Positions 58,842 to 64,000 of a stretch of 64,000 nucleotides of DNA are shown piece after piece. Source of the stretch: Blasia pusilla (lineage: Eukaryota > Marchantiophyta > Marchantiopsida > Blasiales). The position numbers and the translations under genes are program-made. The stretch lies in contig CM114272.1 of assembly GCA_050084515.1 (NCBI GenBank), positions 1,426,001-1,490,000 of the forward strand, read 5' to 3'. The notes under the pieces were generated by a model that was given only the letters and a program-made list of their open reading frames with translations, did no database searches and was not told the origin of the DNA. Every line of letters starts with the position of its first letter. The stretch's first letter is position 1.

Positions 58842-58878
<37 letters not shown>
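58842..58878. repeat. (TC)n microsatellite
   Basis: About 18 TC units immediately after a TACTTAATGAGTA box. The shorter (TC)n at 56907-56924 lies just before another copy of that box. Confidence 0.9.
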
Positions 58879-58882
<4 letters not shown>

Positions 58883-59330
58883 CAATGCCTTCAAAACTAG
58901 TGGGGAGAGCACTTGTTTAGGAACGCTGTCCACTTGAATCACAAGAAAGGCAGGATGGAAAAACAACCAAAGTCCTACACGCTCTGAAGTCTAGATTCAC
59001 TACCCAGAGCTGCTACACTGGTTAGTAACATACGTCGGGGATCCGACTGATGTGAGGTAGGAAGTGGTATAAAAAGCGTCATAGTTGGCACTTGAAGCTC
59101 TGCAGATACACTCTGTTGGAGTAGCACTCGCACTGACGAGTCTCCATCGTCTCATATGCTATGGCACTCACCTCACTTTCCCATCTCTCTGCACCCGATC
59201 CCAATCCTACCTCGGCTTGGGATCTATGGTCTCAAGACAACAAGAAACACTGTTTCATGAGTGGTATGAAGTCTAGCGTCGCGACGATTCTACAGTGGAG
59301 TTTTCTTCAGAGATGCATGGAAGTCTTGTT

Positions 59331-60090
59331 CCCAATTCGTGTCCATGAGAACAACGAATCCCTACGTCCATACATTCATTCTCTCTGATTCCACATCGAG
59401 ATTCATCAGCCTAACCTCCACAAGCCCCATTTTGAAACCCAATGGCATGTAGAACCTCTCTCTTTCTGCATATCTCTCCTCACACACACTAACACACACA
59501 CGAGAAGCGAACCCAACTCACCATTCGGCGAAGCAGGAGATCAGAGACCTCACTTGATCAGGGTAGACTGCATCTGTCTTATCTACTACTTCCTCATCGT
59601 GTCTACCTAGTCTCTCATCCGGAACCCAACGTCATGTGCACGATTGATCCATGATCATCGATCGAGTGCTCATTCTCTCGAGAGCACTGGGACGTCGACT
59701 TCTGGCTACAACGACGCTATGGCACACGCAGATCTAGTTCGACTTCGACTGCGGAACCTCCAAAGAATCGTTCCACAGCTCAACAAAACTCCTGTACTAA
59801 TCTCGTCTATCTCCCTCTCCCCTCTCCGAAATCATCACAACCTCCACACCCCTCTCTCTCCATCTCCACAGACGTTCACCTCTCTCCTAATCATCGCCAA
59901 CAATCGGTGTCCTGGTTGTTGCTACCACGACGGCTAAGCCATCGCTGCAAATACAGAAGAGAGCCCACGGACCCACGTGAGTATAATCCCACCACCACAC
60001 ACCATTGAACCTTCTTCCACTCGTACCTCGTGCTCGAAACTCCTCGCACATCACACGCATTGCTCTGGTGAAAACGAGGATGAATGATGC
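59331..60090. other. Intergenic, no recognisable gene
   Basis: C-rich, with CACACAC and CTCTCTC short runs; no supported frame. Confidence 0.4.
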
Positions 60091-60225
60091 ACTTCGAAAA
60101 AAACGTGTGATGGAAAACCCATCGGAAGTACAAAAGAGGGGGATTCAAAGAGTCAAATCCTGACTTTCGATAAAAACGTGTGATGGAAAACCCATCGGAA
60201 GTACAAAAGAGTCAAAACCTGACTG
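60091..60225 (+). repeat. Tandem duplication, 60-75 base unit
   Basis: Two copies of AAACGTGTGATGGAAAACCC continuing through ATCGGAAGTACAAAAGAG, starting at 60101 and 60174, both followed by a GTCAAA(T/A)CCTGACT end. Confidence 0.88.
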
Positions 60226-62168
60226 CCATAACAAGACCAGAAAAGGAAGAAGTGGGCATTCCCCAGTGAAAACTGGCGAAGCGCACCTCCAAGTCCAACA
60301 ATCATTGAAGTGCTTCTCCGACGCTCCTCTCCGTGTCTGTGCGTCTCCCTCCCGCACAGACGGTCCTTGTACCATCACTCTCCGCCTGCCGCCGCCAGTC
60401 GCCATAATCAATCTCCTCCTCCTCCTCATCATCATCATCATCATAATCATGAGCAGCAGCAGCCGCTGCTGCGAACGAGCGAGCGAATGAAGTCCATCAA
60501 ATCATCAATTCCGTGAGACAAACGCTTCCGTCACTCGTCTCGGCTTTCGAGCCTTCGACGGATTGGGGCCGACCGCTTCTCCCGAGTCCAGTCCCGGACC
60601 GAAAGATCTGAGTGCTCTCCGGCCTCTCCCTTCTTCAGAGAATACAAACTTTAATAGAAACGTTTGATGCTTCTTCAGCTCTCCTCGTTCTTTTTCTTCC
60701 TTTCTTTCTTCGTCGCGGCGATCGAGCTCTGCGTAGAAGTGGAGCTCGAAACTGAAGGGCTGCGGCGGAGAAGAAGTAGTAACGCTCATATCAGTGACGG
60801 CGCCGCCGTCACGATATGAATCAGACTATTCACTAGTACTGATACTACTGAAGTGGTAGTATTTTTGGTTTGTTTGTTTGCGGGGGGGAAGAGCAATCAA
60901 ACCAGAAGGTGCTAAAGGCTGCGGACGTACACTTCGTGTTCGCGGGGGTCCGTCCGATTCGCCACGTGGTGGGATCGGCTCCTCTCACACGTGCGTGCGC
61001 ATGCTGAGGAGGGCGGTAATGACGCTGCCGATCACGTCCGCGAGTGTCCTGGTGGGCTGCAGCCCGTAGATGGAGAGATCGGACGGTTATAGTAGAGTCG
61101 TCGCTTCTTTTCGTAAGTGGCGGTTAGGGAATTAGAAGATACTAATCCGGATTTCTAATTCGCCTCGACTCCTCTCATCCGTATCGTGATGGGTTCCCAT
61201 CCTTTCTCTATATATATATTTTTTATTTGATTATCATCCGTTTATGACAGCTTCCCGTGAAACGTCCCGTCTTGTCGTCTCTTTAGGTTGCCCGTAAATA
61301 ATCTGCGATCGCCGGTGTCAACTACATTGCCAATAAGCACGTTGTTAGTTAAGTAAGACCTCCCATCTATATTATTATTATTACACGGGTTATGTTTAAT
61401 TATATTTTACCTTCTTTAATTTAATTCCCTTTTTCAAAGGGACACCCTTGGAGGACGGGTGTTAACCCAAACTCTGTCCCATTTTAATTATATAAATAAG
61501 TGGAGAGTACTGGTATAGGGGTGTCACCGATCGTGATGATATGTGTCTTTTTGGACTAATAGTTTTTTTTGGGTTGTATTTTCCCGTTTGAAACACGTCT
61601 TACAATTCGGAGTTCGGATGTCTTTCACACAAGCACCAACTAGTTTAAAATACGCGCAATTGATTGTTTGTAAAGAGATGCATATCACCCTAAACTTTTA
61701 GCTATGTTGATGAGAGGCTTAGTTATATTTGTGGGCATCATGGCTTGAAGTTCCATTGTTTTCTTTCATCCACTACTAGGTTTGGATGTGCACGCATGAT
61801 ATCTTTGCAAATATTTTATCCAGACTAATAATTTATAAGTGTTTTACAAGTCTTGATATGTGATTGCATTTCGTTTGATGGCTTTGCAAGAAATATATAC
61901 TTTGCAAGTATTGTATTGTTGCAAGTGAATTACTAACAGTTTGTGAGTTTTGGTGGCCGCAAAGTGTCTTCACAGTAGTACTCATTAACATCGAGAATCT
62001 TTTGCAAGTTGTAGTACTCACAAGGAACTCAAAGTAATTTCACGGACTTTTAAGGTTGCACCCACAAATTCCATTTTAGTTTGCGTCTTTCTTGCTATTT
62101 TTAAAGACGCTTGGATTCTATATACCAATTCTTTGCACTCTTGCTAACGTTGCATCTATCTAAAAAAT
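60226..62168. other. Intergenic; GC-rich island then AT-rich DNA
   Basis: 60260-61080 is GC-rich with a (TCA)n run at 60426-60444 and looks promoter- or leader-like, but no frame with a domain follows on either strand within the window. 61080-62168 is AT-rich without features apart from a (ATT)n tract near 61372-61383. Confidence 0.4.
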
Positions 62169-62768
62169 TTCGTGCGTATACGCATCGCTGTCACCGAACA
62201 CACACACAAACATGCACGACCATGCTAACTCATGACATCCAAACACAGAGGCAAGAAGTACCAAGATATCTCCAATTAAAATAATGTCAAATCTCTTTCA
62301 CAACACCATAGCTCTCACATGTGTGCACTCTCACATGTCTCTCTCAATGTCAAACCAAACTCACTCTTCTAATGAGATGCTTGGGTTACACTCACAAGGC
62401 AAGGGACCATAGCTCCGCCGCCTCGTTCCAAGAGGTTCAACAAAGAGAGAATGAGCTCTCAAGATCTCTCTCCTTGAGGTATACCCCTCCCCTATCCCAA
62501 GCTCTCTCCATGGTAACCTATGCTCCCAAGTCACATCCTTGGCTCTTGGCCTGATGTAGGAGATCAAGGGCCACTTCCCAAAATAAAAAGTTGACCATGT
62601 ATACAAAATGATACTTACCCAAAATAGTCAATTCCTCAATATGGCTCCAAATGAGCCGAAACGAAGGGGAAACCTACTCTCTCAGGTTTCCCGGGGCCTC
62701 AGCCTGTCCTCCACTACTCGCGAAGCCGCTCTACTAGATCTCACCGATTTATCATAAAAGACGTGACA
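62169..62768 (-). repeat. Complete solo LTR, family B
   Basis: On the minus strand it runs from TGTCACGTCTTTTATGATA (62768) to GCGTATACGCACGAAA (62169), about 600 bases, and is collinear with 19288-19792 and 31528-32015. It gives the complete layout of the family. No internal element is attached. Confidence 0.85.
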
Positions 62769-63643
62769 AAATGGAGGGTGCTTCCAAAAGTATACTTTGT
62801 GTGGAGGACATACATAAAGCTAACTTTGTTGCGTGACTTTCAAACGAGATGAAAGAAGTTCTCTTCTTTCTAGTTTCATTGCAAGGTTCTCTTCCCATCA
62901 AATATTCAGAATTTTTTTCCAAGAAAAAACTAAGTGTATTTTTTATAAATGGGTCTCATGAGCTCTTGCAACTCCTAATGACTAGTCTTGACATTCTTAG
63001 TCCCCGAAGAAAAGATTCAACATCTGAATTTTGGGTTTTTCTTCCTAAGTTTTTGTTTTTTTAAGTACTCAAACTTTGTTCTATTGGCAAGATCCCAAGA
63101 AAGCAAGAGCTACATGACCCCTAGAGATGATGAATTTCCAAACTATCCTTCCTAAGGAAGTCCGATAACAAAATACCTAGTTCAAGGAGATGATCAATAG
63201 TAAAGTTATGGAAGGAAGGGAAGGACGGATGGAGGGTTCAAATGACAAGATTGTATGCCCAATATGGAGCAAGCACAAAAATTTGAGAAATACTTTTAAG
63301 AGCTTTGTAGTCATCATTTGTGATAATTATGGCTAGACCCCATATCAAAATGCTTTAAAATGAAATAAATTAAGAAAAGTTGTAAGGGGAGAATCCCTAG
63401 AGATAAATAGTAGTAAATTTTTTTTAAATTCCCTGTAATGTTTCAATTGAAGTTAACAATTTTTAGGTATAATGTGTTATCATCAAGACATTATAATATC
63501 CTCTCTAAAATGAAACTCTCATATCCAGCCATCCATATCCCTACTCATGGCCAATATTTAGAGAATTTTTAGGATTGATTCCCAAAATATTTTAGTTTAT
63601 GGTAGACACATAACAAAACATAGGTGTTATAGATGCTATAGGA
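62769..63643. other. Spacer between two inverted LTRs
   Basis: AT-rich; no gene, no element-internal sequence recognised. Confidence 0.4.
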
Positions 63644-64000
63644 TGTCATGTCTTTTAGGATAGATCGGCAAGATCTACCATAGCGTCTTCGGAGATACTA
63701 GAGGACAGCCTGAAGAGATCGAGAATGACTTGCTGAGGGCACGAGTAACCTGCGAGAGTAGGTTTCTTCTTCGTTTCCGGTCATTTGGAGCCATATTGAG
63801 GAATTTACTATTTAGGGTAAGTTACCATTTTTGGCATAGTTGATTTTCCGCATTGGGAAGTGGCTCTTGACCCGCTACAGCAAGTCAAGAACCAAGGAGA
63901 TGACCTGCGATCATAGGTTATCGAGGAGAGAGCTTGGGAGAGGGAGAGAGAGAGAGAGAGAGAGCTTGAGAGCTCATTATCTCTTTGTTGAACCTCTTGG
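63644..64000 (+). repeat. LTR family B, cut by the window end
   Basis: Begins TGTCATGTCTTTTAGGATAGATC and follows the family to the window edge, with a (GA)n run at 63944-63964. Whether an element or a solo LTR continues beyond 64000 is unknown. It is more diverged from 19288 than the copy at 31528. Confidence 0.8.

Larger units (their letters stand above)
52100..59330 (+). repeat. Array of degenerate tandem-related units, non-LTR-element-like
   Basis: Several segments recur in the same orientation. (a) A GGTCGCAAGGCTACGACAGGCA...TACTTAATGAGTAC box, encoding VARLRQALLNEYSLS in one frame, near 52119, 52393, 54919, 55675, 55912, 56512, 56936, 58455 and 58807. (b) A CTCATATGGTACCTTCTTCAC box just before many of these. 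(c) A block translating to LKF(R/K)xGxIPLN..., C-D-D-G-x-E-T-x2-HYLxSC and then AELF-type helices, near 54440-54600, 55250-55470, 56030-56290 and 57890-58150. Pattern (c) resembles the zinc-binding tail of non-LTR retroelement polymerases. (d) A VQEIVQA(T/P)KL segment near 55030 and 57680. All frames are broken. Spacing is irregular (about 230-1500 bases). Confidence 0.55.

Noticed and set aside
60145-60789. Minus-strand frames in the GC-rich island
   Set aside because: Composed of Met/Arg runs from the TCA repeat and low-complexity charged residues; no family likeness.
1-64000. CRISPR arrays, bacterial operons, rRNA genes
   Set aside because: No regular spacer-repeat arrays, no operon-like packing and no rRNA sequence seen; genes are spliced and eukaryotic.

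Overview
The window is nuclear DNA of a streptophyte plant, most likely a land plant outside the flowering plants; the species cannot be fixed from this sequence alone. Three host genes are intact and intron-split with plant-type splice sites: a membrane-anchored UDP-glucuronate decarboxylase (UXS, 9467-12094, +), a plant-conserved domesticated PIF/Harbinger transposase (HARBI1/ALP1-like, 14636-17468, -) and the second-largest subunit of the plant-only RNA polymerases IV/V (NRPD2/NRPE2, 44827-50728, -). UXS carries a textbook U12-type AT-AC intron. Pol IV/V and the UXS/Harbinger-derived families place the organism in the land-plant line.

Layout. 1-8 kb: low-complexity and short-palindrome repeats, a decayed reading frame and a degenerate 3' half of a Ty3/gypsy pol. 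8-17.5 kb: the convergent UXS and HARBI1-like genes. 18-19.3 kb: tandem repeats and a retroelement-type zinc-motif fragment. 19.3-32 kb: a composite Ty3/gypsy LTR retrotransposon with two tandem leader-gag units, a protease, an uninterrupted DNA cytosine-5 methyltransferase frame inserted between protease and reverse transcriptase, then RT, RNase H and integrase. Its 3' end is an unusual pile of two related LTR families. 34.5-37.7 kb: a decayed chromodomain-type Ty3 element with a tandemly duplicated RNase H segment. 41.8-42.4 kb: a solo LTR. 44.8-50.7 kb: NRPD2. 52-59.3 kb: an array of degenerate repeated units that resemble the 3' end of a non-LTR element. 62-64 kb: two more LTRs of the family that bounds the methyltransferase element, facing each other.

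Two signals stand out. First, the NRPD2 protein has a disordered insertion of about 250 residues in its protrusion domain with six WG dipeptides, an Argonaute-hook-like platform that in flowering plants is known on NRPE1 and SPT5L, not on this subunit. Second, the gypsy element carries a DNMT3/DRM-like methyltransferase with every catalytic motif present, inside a polyprotein whose other domains are broken. Most in-frame stops of that element are TAG or TGA codons explainable by C-to-T change at CAG or CGA, the contexts of plant DNA methylation. Together the window shows a host silencing component and a retroelement that captured a silencing enzyme; their proximity here is probably chance.
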